A DNA stretch of 64,000 bases from Methylocystis sp040399965 (GCA_040399965.1 JBBARD010000002.1:11342-75341); one strand, 5' to 3'; numbered from the stretch's first letter, positions 18,498 through 27,939 are shown. Program-made: numbers and translations. Notes: a model not told the origin generated them from the sequence alone.

Positions 18498-19513
18498 CAG
18501 TGTTTTCCCTTATTCTTTTCCGGCAGTCGCGCGAGACGCCCCAACCGGTCGGAGAGCGGCTGCGCCAGCGCAGCGGTTCGTGTCGCAAAACGCAGCTTGG
18601 CCGAACGTGCGCGCGGATTGACGTCAATCTCGGCCCGCGATGGCGAGATAGGTTGACCTCCGGCGCAAAAAAAAGTCGAAGGCGTCGGCGCAGGTTCTCC
18701 GGGAAGACGCCGCGAGCCGGTCTCGCCCCGCCCCGCGCGCTCGGCCAGGAACTGCTTGACGATTCGATCCTCCAGCGAGTGAAAGGTCACGACGGCCAGA
18801 CGTCCTCCGGCGCGCAACGCGGCCTCGGCGCCAATCAGTCCCGCCAGCAATTCGCCCAGTTCGTCGTTGACGGCGATCCGTAAAGCCTGAAAGCTTCTGG
18901 TCGCAGGATGAATATCTGTCGGTCGCGCCGGCGCGACGCGCTCGATCAGGCTGGCGAGCGCCCTCGTTGTCATGAAAGGCGCCAGGCCGCGATCATAAAC
19001 GATGGCGCGTGCGATCCGCCGAGCCGCGCGCTCCTCCCCGTAAAAATAGAGAATATCGGCCAGAGTCTCTTCATCCGCCGTATTGACGATGTCGGCGGCG
19101 CTATATCCGCGCCCTTCCATCCGCATATCGAGCGGCCCGTCGCCGCGAAATGAAAAACCGCGCGCCGATTCATCGAGTTGCATTGACGACACGCCGATAT
19201 CCAATACGACGCCGTCCAGCGGCGCGAAGCCTTCGGTTTCCGCAATGCGGGCGAGTTGCGAGAACCGCGCCTCGACAAGCCTCAACCTGCCGCCCGCGGC
19301 GTCGACGAGCGCCAGACCAGCGCGTATGGCGCTCGGGTCGCGATCGAGCGCAAGAACCCGCGTTTCGGGATAGTCGAGCAACGCGCGCGAATATCCGCCG
19401 GCGCCGAAGGTCGCATCGAGAAAAAAACCACCGCCTTGCGGCCGAAGCGCCTCGAGAACTTCGGGCAAGAGCACCGGCGCATGTCGGGCGGCGGCGCCGC
19501 AATCCATGGTCAT
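18497..19513 (-). CDS. rsmH: 16S rRNA (cytosine-1402-N4)-methyltransferase
   Basis: RsmH (MraW) methylates C1402 in the ribosomal P site using S-adenosylmethionine. The ATG at 19513 has GGAG seven bases upstream and gives 338 residues. HAPVLLPEVLEAL and the SAM site LDATFGAGGYSRALL are near the N-terminus, VLDIGVSSMQLDE near residue 100, and the C-terminal AVVTFHSLEDRIVKQF is diagnostic. It is the first gene of the dcw operon here. mraZ, which often precedes it, is absent. The 273 bp upstream hold no gene and must contain the operon promoter. Confidence 0.95.
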   Translation of the reverse strand: MTMDCGAAARHAPVLLPEVLEALRPQGGGFFLDATFGAGGYSRALLDYPETRVLALDRDPSAIRAGLALVDAAGGRLRLVEARFSQLARIAETEGFAPLDGVVLDIGVSSMQLDESARGFSFRGDGPLDMRMEGRGYSAADIVNTADEETLADILYFYGEERAARRIARAIVYDRGLAPFMTTRALASLIERVAPARPTDIHPATRSFQALRIAVNDELGELLAGLIGAEAALRAGGRLAVVTFHSLEDRIVKQFLAERAGRGETGSRRLPGEPAPTPSTFFCAGGQPISPSRAEIDVNPRARSAKLRFATRTAALAQPLSDRLGRLARLPEKNKGKH

Positions 19514-19786
19514 GGCCCCTCTCCAGTTATGCGATGCACGCGAGCCCATCCCGCCGCGACAAGGACGCGCACGGTCGCGTCGTCCCATCCCGCGATCGGT
19601 GACGGCGACGGTCGCCAATTCTGGTTGCGCAAACGCAGACAACGCCATTTTCCCGACGGGGCGTGACGAGGCGGCCGTAAGCCGAAGCGCCGAAGAGCGC
19701 TTGCCTCTATTAGGCTTTGTTAGTGTTAAGGGAGCGTTTACGCGCCCGGCGCGCGGCGCGTTCCGGCCCCGGAAATGCGCAGGAAA

Positions 19787-20190
<404 letters not shown>

Positions 20191-20197
20191 TCAATAA

Positions 20198-20226
20198 CGG
20201 ATAGGGAGCGCCGACGACGGGGTCAA
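20198..20226 (-). promoter_or_regulatory. Probable sigma-70 promoter of rnpB
   Basis: TTGACC (minus strand, 20226-20221), a 17-bp spacer and TATCCG (20203-20198) put the start of transcription within a few bases of the P1-defined 5' end at 20190. Confidence 0.65.
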
Positions 20227-20338
20227 GCAACGTCCGTTGGAGAGTCCATTGGAAAACACCTTGTGAAGCTGGCCGGAATAGTAAAAACAACCGGCCCCGG
20301 CGCTTTCGGCTCCAGCCGGAATCGGCTAAGCCCGCGCC

Positions 20339-22582
20339 ATGAGTTTGGGGCGGGACGCAGAAAATCGCGCGCAGATCGTCGAGGTGTTGCCGCCGGTCGC
20401 CGTCGATGCCCCCTATACCTATCTCGCCCCGCCCGCCATGCGGCTCGCGCCGGGCGACAGCGTCCGCGTGCCGCTTGGCAAACGCGACGCCTATGGCGTC
20501 GTCTGGGCGACGGATACAGCGCCAACCAGTGTGGGCAATCTCAAAACGGTTCTCCAGAAACTCGACCGACCGCCGCTTTCCCAGAAACTGCGCGACTTCA
20601 TCGACTGGCTGGCGCGCTACACGGTGACGCTGCGCGGCATGGCGCTGCGGCTGGCGACTCGCGCCGCCGAAGAGGCGGGACCCGAAACGCCGCGTCTTCT
20701 CTATCGCGTCACCGGCGTCGCGCCGCAACGTTTGACTCCCACGCGCGCACGCGTGCTGGATGCGGCGTCGGGCGGCCTCGCCTTCACGCGCAAAGCGCTG
20801 GCCGAAACCGCCGCCTGTTCGGGCGGCGTGATCGACGCGCTTGTCGACGACGGCGCGCTGGAAGCTTTCCCGGCGCCGCCGGAGCCCATTGCCCCGCCCT
20901 TGCATCCCGCCCATGCGGCGCCGCTGCTGGAGCCGGCGCAGCGCGCCGCCGCGCTGGCGCTGACCGAAGCGGTGCAGGCGCGCGCCTTCAGACCGTTTCT
21001 GCTGGAAGGCGTCACCGGCGCCGGCAAGACGGAAGTTTATTTCGAGGCGATCGCCGCCGTTTTGGCGCAGGGCGGACAGGCGCTTGTCATGATGCCGGAA
21101 ATCGCGCTCACGGCACAGTTTCTTGACCGTTTCGCCGCACGGTTCGGCGGTCGGCCGGCGGAATGGCATTCCGGCGTCAGTCCACGCAAACGCGCCCGCA
21201 TCTGGCGCGCGACCGCCACCGGCGAGATTGGCGTCGTCGCCGGCGCGCGTTCGGCGTTGTTCCTGCCGTTTTGCGACCTCAGGCTGATCGTCGTCGACGA
21301 GGAGCACGAAGGCGCCTACAAGCAGGACGACGGCGTCTCCTACAACGCCCGCGACATGGCGGTTGTGCGCGCGCGCTTCGAGAACGCCGCCATCGTTCTG
21401 GCCTCTGCGACGCCCTCGATCGAGACGCGCGTCAACGCGCAGCAGGGACGCTATGGCTATTTCAAACTGGAGTCGCGCGCCGGCCAGAGAACCATGCCGA
21501 CGCTCGCGGCGATCGACCTGCGCAGCGAGGGGCCGCCGCGCGGACGCTGGATCGCGCCGCGACTGGCGATCGCCATGGGCGAAACCATCGCGCGCGGCGA
21601 ACAGGCGCTGCTTTTTCTCAACCGGCGCGGCTATGCGCCGCTGACCCTCTGCCGCGCCTGCGGCCATCGCTTCCGTTGCGAAAATTGCGACGCCTGGCTG
21701 GTCGAGCATCGTTTTCGACGCGCGCTGGTCTGTCATCACTGCGGGCATGTCGAACGTCGTCCCGATGTCTGCCCTGAATGCGAGAGCGAGGACTCTCTGG
21801 CCGCTTGCGGACCGGGCGTCGAACGTCTGGCCGAAGAAGTCGCGACATTGTTTCCGCAGGCGCGAACGCTGGTGCTGTCGTCGGATTTTCCGGGCGGCGC
21901 GGAGCGATTGCGCCGGGAACTGGAGGATATCGCCAATGGCGCATTCGATATCGTGATCGGCACCCAGCTGGTCGCCAAGGGGCATAATTTCCCTCATCTC
22001 ACCCTTGTTGGCGTGATCGACGCCGATCTCGGGCTGGGCAGCGGCGATCCGCGCGCCGCGGAGCGCACCTTTCAGCTTCTCAATCAGGTCACGGGTCGCG
22101 CCGGTCGCGGCGACAGGCCCGGCCGCGCGCTTTTGCAAACCTATCAGCCCGATCACCCGGTGATCGCGGCGATGCTCTCGGGCGACGCCGATAACTTCTA
22201 CGCGCAGGAAATCGCCCTGCGCGAACGCGCCGGACTGCCGCCCTTTGGTCGACTCGCGGCGCTGATTGTGTCAGCGACCGACGCGACGACGGCCGAGGCC
22301 CATGCGCGGGCGCTGGCGCGCGCCGTCCACGCCCTGCCCGCGTCGCCCCATTACCTGGTCGCGACCGGCGGCCGTCTTCCCCAACGCGACGAAATCATGC
22401 TGCTCGGGCCAGCCGAAGCGCCGATTGCGCTTATTCGCGGCCGTTATCGATATCGATTGCTGGCGCGCGGCCCAAAGAGCGCCGACATGCAGGCATTTCT
22501 GCGCGATCTGCTGGCGACCGCGCCGAAAGCGCATGGCGGCGTGCGTGTGCAGATCGACGTCGATCCGCAAAGTTTTCTGTAA
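20339..22582 (+). CDS. priA: Primosomal protein N' (replication restart helicase PriA)
   Basis: PriA is a 3'-5' superfamily-2 helicase that reloads the replisome at stalled forks. The 747 residues begin with the 3'-DNA-binding domain (VVRVPL-type beta barrel, VRVPLGKRDAYGVV). The Walker A motif GVTGAGKTEVYFEAI is near residue 223, the DEEHEGAYKQDD box near residue 320, and the zinc-binding module has paired CxxC motifs (CRACGHRFRCENC, CHHCG, CPEC) near residues 437-480. The last 34 coding and stop bases are duplicated 1.6 kb downstream. It converges with hrcA and is divergent from rnpB. Confidence 0.96.
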   Translation: MSLGRDAENRAQIVEVLPPVAVDAPYTYLAPPAMRLAPGDSVRVPLGKRDAYGVVWATDTAPTSVGNLKTVLQKLDRPPLSQKLRDFIDWLARYTVTLRGMALRLATRAAEEAGPETPRLLYRVTGVAPQRLTPTRARVLDAASGGLAFTRKALAETAACSGGVIDALVDDGALEAFPAPPEPIAPPLHPAHAAPLLEPAQRAAALALTEAVQARAFRPFLLEGVTGAGKTEVYFEAIAAVLAQGGQALVMMPEIALTAQFLDRFAARFGGRPAEWHSGVSPRKRARIWRATATGEIGVVAGARSALFLPFCDLRLIVVDEEHEGAYKQDDGVSYNARDMAVVRARFENAAIVLASATPSIETRVNAQQGRYGYFKLESRAGQRTMPTLAAIDLRSEGPPRGRWIAPRLAIAMGETIARGEQALLFLNRRGYAPLTLCRACGHRFRCENCDAWLVEHRFRRALVCHHCGHVERRPDVCPECESEDSLAACGPGVERLAEEVATLFPQARTLVLSSDFPGGAERLRRELEDIANGAFDIVIGTQLVAKGHNFPHLTLVGVIDADLGLGSGDPRAAERTFQLLNQVTGRAGRGDRPGRALLQTYQPDHPVIAAMLSGDADNFYAQEIALRERAGLPPFGRLAALIVSATDATTAEAHARALARAVHALPASPHYLVATGGRLPQRDEIMLLGPAEAPIALIRGRYRYRLLARGPKSADMQAFLRDLLATAPKAHGGVRVQIDVDPQSFL

Positions 22583-22584
22583 TC
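22548..22584 (+). repeat. 37-bp direct repeat, left copy (priA 3' end)
   Basis: This segment covers the last codons and TAA stop of priA. It recurs in the same orientation at 24151-24187 with one mismatch (A22570 versus G24173), bracketing the 1.6-kb insert. Confidence 0.95.
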
Positions 22585-22632
22585 CTGTTTCACCGCTTGT
22601 TCGCCGACAATCTCGTAATACGCAAAAAGCGG

Positions 22633-23934
22633 TTAACAACCCGGCGGACCGGCCGCCCCACAACGCAAGGGAGCCTTAAGCGCGGTGATGTGCGCAGCAT
22701 AGGCGGCAATCGGCGCCGCCCAATTCGCGGGGCTTGCGGTGGAGGGCATTTCGCACTGGGCCGCCTTGCGCAGCATCGTACAATAACTCGATTGCTCTAT
22801 CGTCGTGTTGCCAATGCTGTGACAGCTGGTGCATCCGCCCGCACCGGGCAGGGTCGTGAGCGGCGGATTGGTCCAGCCGAGACTGTTGATGGGAGTATAG
22901 GGCGCCGTTGTCTGGGTGTTGAACGGAAGACTGGGGCTTAGCACCGTATCGCTGTGTAAGGCGAAAACGTTAGAGCCGCGATGACAATTTGTGCATTTTC
23001 CGCCCTCGACAAGCGCGCTGTCATAGCCATTGACCCAGTCTCTACGAATACTCCTTGAACTGAGCTCCGCCGGCGCAAATTTAGGACCGCCCGAATGCGG
23101 TCGATTATCCCAAAAACACGCCTTGTTGGACGTCGCGCTCTGACAAATGACGCCCAACGTGACCGAAGATTTATTACTCTCCCAACGAGGCAAAGCGATA
23201 CAGCCGCCGGGCTTGCTATCGATACTGTATGTCCAGACTTCCACAGGATTTCCGGCATTGAGAAAGAGTCTCGTCGTCGGTATCTCTCCCTGAAGTTTCC
23301 ACGCCGGGTCTCCCCAATCGGGAGGAATCGGCACATTCGCCGCCTTGCAATCCTTTGTATATTGGAGAGACGGCACAAACCTGCCGGTTATCGGGTCATA
23401 TTCATAATTTTGAAGCCATCTGAGAATTATATTCCATGTCGCCTGATCGATTTTGAGGGAAGATTTCCAGCGCAGGTCACGCGCGCTGATCTTGGGTGGT
23501 GATTTGTTGTCGATTGGTTGAGCATTGGAGAACAAGCGTTCTTTTATCACCTCGCGAAAATAATCCAGTTTCCATTGGGCTTCACTCTCCTGAAGCTCTT
23601 TCGACGCCGCGATGGCGAGCTCCGCCTCTGCGCCCTTGAGCGCGAGGGCAAGCTTTGGATCCGGATTGTTTTGCTGCGACCATTTACGCAGAGACAATAT
23701 GCTCTCTCGTTTGCTTGGGTCTATGTTGGAGCCATATCTCGCAACCAAATCGTCAATGCTTTTTTCGGCGGCTTCGGGAGTTACGGTGACAGACTTGAGG
23801 TTTCTATCGACCGGCAATCCGTGATAAACATGTGCAATACTGCCGAATAGACCAATTCCATCAAGAGGATCCGCAACCGAGACGCCGATTGAACCGATTA
23901 ATCCCAAAATTAGGAGAGAGAAACGTTTAAGCAT
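22633..23934 (-). CDS. Exported protein with two CxxCH haem-c motifs, unknown function
   Basis: I do not recognise this family. The start at 23934 is chosen because GGAG lies six bases upstream and a clean signal peptide follows (MLKRFSLLILGLIGSIGVSVA), giving 433 residues. A helical N-terminal third (about residues 40-140) precedes a mixed region. The C-terminal part has two covalent haem-attachment motifs, CTNCHRG and CTSCHS, about 55 residues apart, plus several further cysteines. It is probably a periplasmic dihaem protein, perhaps an electron carrier or an oxidoreductase subunit. It is alone in an insert less GC-rich than its surroundings, bracketed by copies of the priA end, with no partner gene, which suggests horizontal acquisition. 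Confidence 0.75.
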   Translation of the reverse strand: MLKRFSLLILGLIGSIGVSVADPLDGIGLFGSIAHVYHGLPVDRNLKSVTVTPEAAEKSIDDLVARYGSNIDPSKRESILSLRKWSQQNNPDPKLALALKGAEAELAIAASKELQESEAQWKLDYFREVIKERLFSNAQPIDNKSPPKISARDLRWKSSLKIDQATWNIILRWLQNYEYDPITGRFVPSLQYTKDCKAANVPIPPDWGDPAWKLQGEIPTTRLFLNAGNPVEVWTYSIDSKPGGCIALPRWESNKSSVTLGVICQSATSNKACFWDNRPHSGGPKFAPAELSSRSIRRDWVNGYDSALVEGGKCTNCHRGSNVFALHSDTVLSPSLPFNTQTTAPYTPINSLGWTNPPLTTLPGAGGCTSCHSIGNTTIEQSSYCTMLRKAAQCEMPSTASPANWAAPIAAYAAHITALKAPLRCGAAGPPGC

Positions 23935-24150
23935 AACGATCTCCATTAGAAAATATGCAAAAGTATACGCCCTTCTTTTGGTCGTCAAGCGATAAAATTG
24001 CTTTTCATCCTAGTGAATCAGGCCGCCGCCCTGACCATTTCGTTCGTTCGCGCTTTCTTTCCCGGAACCGGTTTACACCTCTCGTAAAGCGCTCTGGCCT
24101 TCCAGGCTGCGAAGCTTCCAACGCTTGCCAGATTTCCGCGCAAAGCAATT

Positions 24151-24187
24151 TGCAGATCGACGTCGATCCGCAGAGTTTTCTGTAATC
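24151..24187 (+). repeat. 37-bp direct repeat, right copy (pseudo priA end)
   Basis: The copy of the priA 3' terminus ends one base before the hrcA stop codon. Without the insert, priA and hrcA would converge with only about five bases between their stops. Confidence 0.95.
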
Positions 24188-25273
24188 TCAAGCGCCGCCA
24201 ATCACGCGCGCGACGACCTTCGCCGTATAATCCACCATCGGCACGATACGCGCGTAATTGATGCGCGTCGGTCCGATCACGCCGAGGGCGCCAATGATCC
24301 GGCGTTCGCTGTCGCGGATCGGCGCGGCGATAAGAGAGGAGCCGGAGAGCGAGAACAGTTTGTTCTCCGAGCCGATGAAAATCCGCACGCCCTCGCCCTG
24401 CTCAGCGCGCTCGAGCAAATCGATCACCTCCGTCTTGGTCTCAAGATCGGCAAAGAGCAATCTTATGCGCTCAAGATCGGCGACGGCGGTCAAATCCTCG
24501 AGAAGATGCGCCTGGCCGCGCACGATGAGCTGGCGGTGATCGCCAATGACCCCGGCCCAGCTCGCCAACCCTGCCTCGACAAGACGCGCCGTCAGTTCGT
24601 CGAGCTCGCGTTGCGCCGCGCGACGGGAGGCCTCGATGCCGGTGCGAGCTTCCGCCAGCGTGCGACCGGAAATCCGCGCGTTAAGGTAATTCGCCGCTTC
24701 GATCAGCGCCGAAGCCGGGAGATCGTCCGGCACCGGAATAACGCGATTCTCCACCGTGCCGTCCTCGGCGACAAGAATCGCCAGAGCGCGGCCCGGCTCC
24801 AGCCGGACGAAATCAATTTGCTTGAGCCGCACATTATCTTTGGTCGCGACAACGACGCCCGCAACCCGGGCCAATCCCGAGATCAGGCTGGTCGCCTCCG
24901 CCAGCACGCCCTCGACATCGTGATCGCGCGAGGCCGCCTCGACCTCGGCGTTGATGCGGGCGCGTTCGATATCGGCCAGATCGCCGATCTGCAATATCGA
25001 GTCGACGTAAAACCTCAGCCCCAGTTCGGTCGGCAGACGGCCGGCGCTGGTGTGCGGGGCGAAGATCAGGCCCAGTTCCTCAAGATCCTGCATCACGTTG
25101 CGGATTGAGGCAGGAGAGAGAGTCATCGGCAACAATCGCGACAATTGCCGGGAGCCGACTGGCTCCCCCGACGCAAGATAGCTGTCGACGATCTGGCGGA
25201 AAATTTCGCGCGAGCGATCCGTCATCAGCGAGAGCGCCGAGGACGGCGGGAGGATGTGGCCAGGCCGTGTCAT
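24188..25273 (-). CDS. hrcA: Heat-inducible transcription repressor HrcA
   Basis: HrcA represses groESL and related chaperone genes by binding CIRCE operators, and needs GroEL to fold. The 361 residues have an N-terminal winged-helix domain (DRSREIFRQIVDSYLASGEP, then GSRQLSRLLPMTLSPASIRN near residue 45), a central GAF-like domain and the C-terminal IGVIGPTRINYARIVPMVD segment typical of the family. Its usual neighbours grpE and rph are not in this window. No CIRCE element was found nearby. It converges on priA. Confidence 0.95.
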   Translation of the reverse strand: MTRPGHILPPSSALSLMTDRSREIFRQIVDSYLASGEPVGSRQLSRLLPMTLSPASIRNVMQDLEELGLIFAPHTSAGRLPTELGLRFYVDSILQIGDLADIERARINAEVEAASRDHDVEGVLAEATSLISGLARVAGVVVATKDNVRLKQIDFVRLEPGRALAILVAEDGTVENRVIPVPDDLPASALIEAANYLNARISGRTLAEARTGIEASRRAAQRELDELTARLVEAGLASWAGVIGDHRQLIVRGQAHLLEDLTAVADLERIRLLFADLETKTEVIDLLERAEQGEGVRIFIGSENKLFSLSGSSLIAAPIRDSERRIIGALGVIGPTRINYARIVPMVDYTAKVVARVIGGA

Positions 25274-25318
25274 GGAAGACAGAATATAACATTCGCCGGC
25301 GGCGTCGAGCGGCGCAGC

Positions 25319-25350
25319 AAAACAAACGCCCGGCCGTTCGGGGCCGGGCG
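25319..25350 (-). terminator. Intrinsic terminator after the outer-membrane protein gene
   Basis: GCCCGGCC pairs with GGCCGGGC across a short loop (25329-25350), followed on the minus strand by GTTTGTTTT. It lies just after the omp gene. Confidence 0.75.
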
Positions 25351-25375
25351 CACAGGCAGACTCCGAAGCTGGAGG

Positions 25376-26164
25376 TTACAGGCCGCTGAGACCGTCAATT
25401 CCCAACAGATTGCCGAGGCTCTTGACGTGGTAGTTCACGCCGCCGCGCGCAATATTCATGTTATAGTTGCCGCCATTGACGACGGCGAAGGTATTGCCGG
25501 TCCAACCGAGCGCCGAACCGTTTGGCGCGCCGATGCTGGCGTAGAGATATTCGCCCTTGATCGAAATCCTGTCGTTAATTGCGTATTCCAGACCTCCGCC
25601 GACAGCCCAGCCGCCACGCCAGCGATCGCCAGAGTTGCCGATCGGAATCATGGCTTCGTATCCCGAACTCCAAGATGTGCCGTTGATCCGGCCGTAAGCG
25701 AAGCCGCCGGTCATATAGGGAAGGAAACGGCCCATCGCATAGCCGAAGCGCAAGCGCTCGGTGCCGAACCAGTTAAGCCGGCTGGTAACGCCGCCCGACG
25801 CAAGAGGCCCGCCATTGTTTGACACATTGGCGTAGTTGAAATCGTTCTCGTAACCAACGACGATGTCGTTGGAAAGCTGCCAGCTGTAACCACCGGTGTA
25901 ACCAATCAGCCAACCGCTGGTTCCGATCGACGGGTTGACGCTCCACGACGCGCCCGGCAAAGCCGTGATCGAATAAAGAGTGGCGTTGTAATCCGCAGCG
26001 CCGCCGGCGTAGCCGCCGCTGATGCCGCCATGCCAACCGGTCCAGGTGAAAGCTGGGGGAGCCGCGACGGGGGCTTCCTTCCGGCTGGGAAGATCGGCGG
26101 CCGAGGCTGAGCCGAGGACGATAACCGACGCCAGCGCGCCGAGGATCGAAGCCTTGCTATTCAT
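25376..26164 (-). CDS. Omp25/31-like outer-membrane beta-barrel protein
   Basis: The 262 residues start with a signal peptide (ASVIVLGSASAADLP) and then the family hallmark PAFTWTGWHGGISGGYAGG, which opens the eight-stranded OmpA-type barrel of Hyphomicrobiales surface proteins. Alternating aromatic strands such as WRGGWAVGGGLEYAINDRIS follow. The protein does not end in the usual barrel-terminal Phe: after VNYHVK there are about 14 extra residues ending in Leu. It has its own terminator and stands alone between hrcA and the smbP-like gene. Function beyond outer-membrane structure or adhesion is not evident. Confidence 0.88.
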   Translation of the reverse strand: MNSKASILGALASVIVLGSASAADLPSRKEAPVAAPPAFTWTGWHGGISGGYAGGAADYNATLYSITALPGASWSVNPSIGTSGWLIGYTGGYSWQLSNDIVVGYENDFNYANVSNNGGPLASGGVTSRLNWFGTERLRFGYAMGRFLPYMTGGFAYGRINGTSWSSGYEAMIPIGNSGDRWRGGWAVGGGLEYAINDRISIKGEYLYASIGAPNGSALGWTGNTFAVVNGGNYNMNIARGGVNYHVKSLGNLLGIDGLSGL

Positions 26165-26571
26165 TTTACGCTTCTCCAGTGGGCAGGCCGCCCGACACCG
26201 GAGCAGCAGATGTTAAAACCTAGCATCATCCTGAACGGGATGTAATTGAACATGAGGATGAATAAGGCGATTTCGCAATGGCGTTGCTTTTTCGCAACAC
26301 AGAGGCGCTCATACGACAGAAATTGTGACGCGTTGTTCGCACCCGGCTGCGGCATGGCGCGGCGGGAACACGAAAAGAACTTCTGCGCTCTTGAACCGGG
26401 AAGCCGTCCCTGAGAGCCAATACTGTCGTAACCGCATTTTAGCTGTAGCGGCAGTCGCGCTCCAAACCTGACGACGGCGCCACGAAAGCGAGGGCAAAGC
26501 TTGAACTTGTCTATTTTCGGCCATTTATTATATGACGGCTGTCGCAATCAATACGATGAAAGGGTCAGATC
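26165..26571. other. Divergent intergenic region, no gene recognised
   Basis: The 407 bp lie between the 5' ends of the omp and smbP-like genes and should hold both promoters. A 128-codon minus-strand frame crosses it but shows no protein-like features and overlaps the omp start. TATTAT at 26526-26531 is a possible -10 for the smbP-like gene. Confidence 0.5.
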
Positions 26572-26910
26572 ATGTTGAAGTTCAAAAATTTGCTTTTTGC
26601 GGGAGCGCTCGCTGTCGCCTCTCTGACCGGTTCGTCCGCCTATGCGCACAGGGAACATCTTCACGACGCAATAACGCACACACGAGAGGCGGTTGCCGCC
26701 GGCAGGGAAAACAGGCCCTCCACGCTGGTACGTCATGCAACGGAAGCCTTGCATCATGCCAAAGCTGCGCAAGCGGATCATCCAAACATACACATCCGGA
26801 GGGGCATAACGCGTCTCAGGGAAGCAATCAGGTTTGGCGACAAACGTAGAAGCGCTGCAACGACAATCGCGAACCGCGCGCTTCAGGAACTTGAGAGAGC
26901 GCCCCAATAA
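26572..26910 (+). CDS. smbP: SmbP-like small periplasmic metal-binding protein
   Basis: The 112-residue product has a signal peptide (MLKFKNLLFAGALAVASLTG, cleaved near AYA-HRE) and a mature helical part rich in spaced histidines: HREHLHDAITHTREAV, RHATEALHHAKAAQADH. This AxxHxxxA heptad-like pattern is that of SmbP, the small copper/metal-binding protein first described in Nitrosomonas. Binding of Cu or other divalent metals in the periplasm is inferred, not shown. The start is supported by GAAAGGG nine bases upstream. A perfect 12-bp-stem terminator follows, so it is monocistronic. Confidence 0.78.
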   Translation: MLKFKNLLFAGALAVASLTGSSAYAHREHLHDAITHTREAVAAGRENRPSTLVRHATEALHHAKAAQADHPNIHIRRGITRLREAIRFGDKRRSAATTIANRALQELERAPQ

Positions 26911-26921
26911 TTGTGAACCAG

Positions 26922-26952
26922 GATAAAACCCTCTTATGCGGAGGGTTTTATC
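26922..26952 (+). terminator. Intrinsic terminator after the smbP-like gene
   Basis: A perfect 12-bp inverted repeat (26922-26933 with 26941-26952, loop TTATGCG), with A- and T-rich arms (AAAA/TTTT), can act on both strands. Confidence 0.8.
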
Positions 26953-27258
26953 GACTTCTGGCCCTATCCTCAAAACTTTGACCCACTTTTGGGCGGCTGG
27001 TTATTGGCGGCCTGTGGGGTTTAATTGCGAGCGCCGGGGATTCGAGCGGCCGCGCCATGAAACCTATGCCCCCCGTAACCTCCAGGGATAAACTGGAGCG
27101 CTTCCCCGTCTGATTGAATCTTATTTTTCGCGATTGCTTGCGCCGAGCCGATGCGCTTCGGCAAAAAGCGCTTCAGACGCGCAAGGCGGTTATTGCGCGC
27201 TATTTGAAACTATTCATTTCATAAAGGCTCAGACTCGAGGGGAGAGCCTGCATACGGA
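26953..27258. other. Intergenic region with a dispersed-element copy
   Basis: No coding frame is supported here. At 27095-27120 (minus strand) lies a GATTCAATCAGACGGGGAAG-type sequence, close to one at 57766-57790. A GAAGCGC-rich hairpin-prone stretch lies beside it. Confidence 0.5.
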
Positions 27259-27939
27259 TCAACCCGGCGCGGCGTCTTGCGTCAGCTTTTTATAAACACG
27301 CGACATGAACGCGACGCCAAACAATGGCGTCAGGACGTTTAATCCCGGCGTCGCCACCAGGGCGGCGATGAACAGACCGGCGAGAAAAAGGGGAAAGGCG
27401 AAACGTTCCCGCAAGGCGTGCGCCTCTGAGAGCGGCATGAAACGCGTCGCTGCGAAGAGAAAATATTCGCGGCCTAAAAGATAGGCGTTGGCGAACAGAA
27501 ACGCCGCCGCGTTAATCCCCGGCACGAACAACAGCATCAGCGCGACAAGATTGACGCCCGCCGAAACGAGGGCGAACCGCAATCCCATGACGATCGCTTG
27601 CGCTGCGGGAATTGCGACGCCACGCTGGCCCGACGGATAGAGGTCCGCCTCCACCACATCGGCGAGATCGTCGAGAAACAGGCCTGATACGATCATCGAT
27701 ATCGGACCGAGAAAATAGGCGAGCAGAAAAAAGAGACCGAGGCCGGTGGCGTAGACCAGCGCCGTTTGTAACCACGGGTGGCTGACAACAGCGTAGGACA
27801 AAGCCAGTTTGTCGAGACCCACCCAGGCGAGAGCGAGAAAAACCAGCGTCATGCCCAGACTTTTCCGCAGCACGGCGCGAAACGGCGGCGAGATAATCTC
27901 CCGCATCGCTGCGAGGGCTGCGTCGAACATGAAACTCAT
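27259..27939 (-). CDS. EI24/CysZ-like membrane protein
   Basis: The 226-residue polytopic protein has about four to five membrane helices (LGMTLVFLALAWVGL, ATGLGLFFLLAYFLG, NLVALMLLFVPGINAAAFLF, FPLFLAGLFIAALV). The NAYLLGREYFLFAATRFM segment is characteristic of the EI24 domain family that includes CysZ, a sulfate permease of Gammaproteobacteria. In Alphaproteobacteria the substrate is unknown. The ATG at 27939 is followed at once by the conserved start (MSFMFDAALAAMREI). It is transcribed toward the omp locus and lies downstream of the methylmalonyl-CoA mutase gene with about 100 bp between. Confidence 0.83.
   Translation of the reverse strand: MSFMFDAALAAMREIISPPFRAVLRKSLGMTLVFLALAWVGLDKLALSYAVVSHPWLQTALVYATGLGLFFLLAYFLGPISMIVSGLFLDDLADVVEADLYPSGQRGVAIPAAQAIVMGLRFALVSAGVNLVALMLLFVPGINAAAFLFANAYLLGREYFLFAATRFMPLSEAHALRERFAFPLFLAGLFIAALVATPGLNVLTPLFGVAFMSRVYKKLTQDAAPG

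Noticed and set aside
26161..26547. 128-codon minus-strand frame upstream of omp
   Set aside because: It overlaps the omp start, lies in a divergent promoter region, and lacks a ribosome site or recognisable domain.
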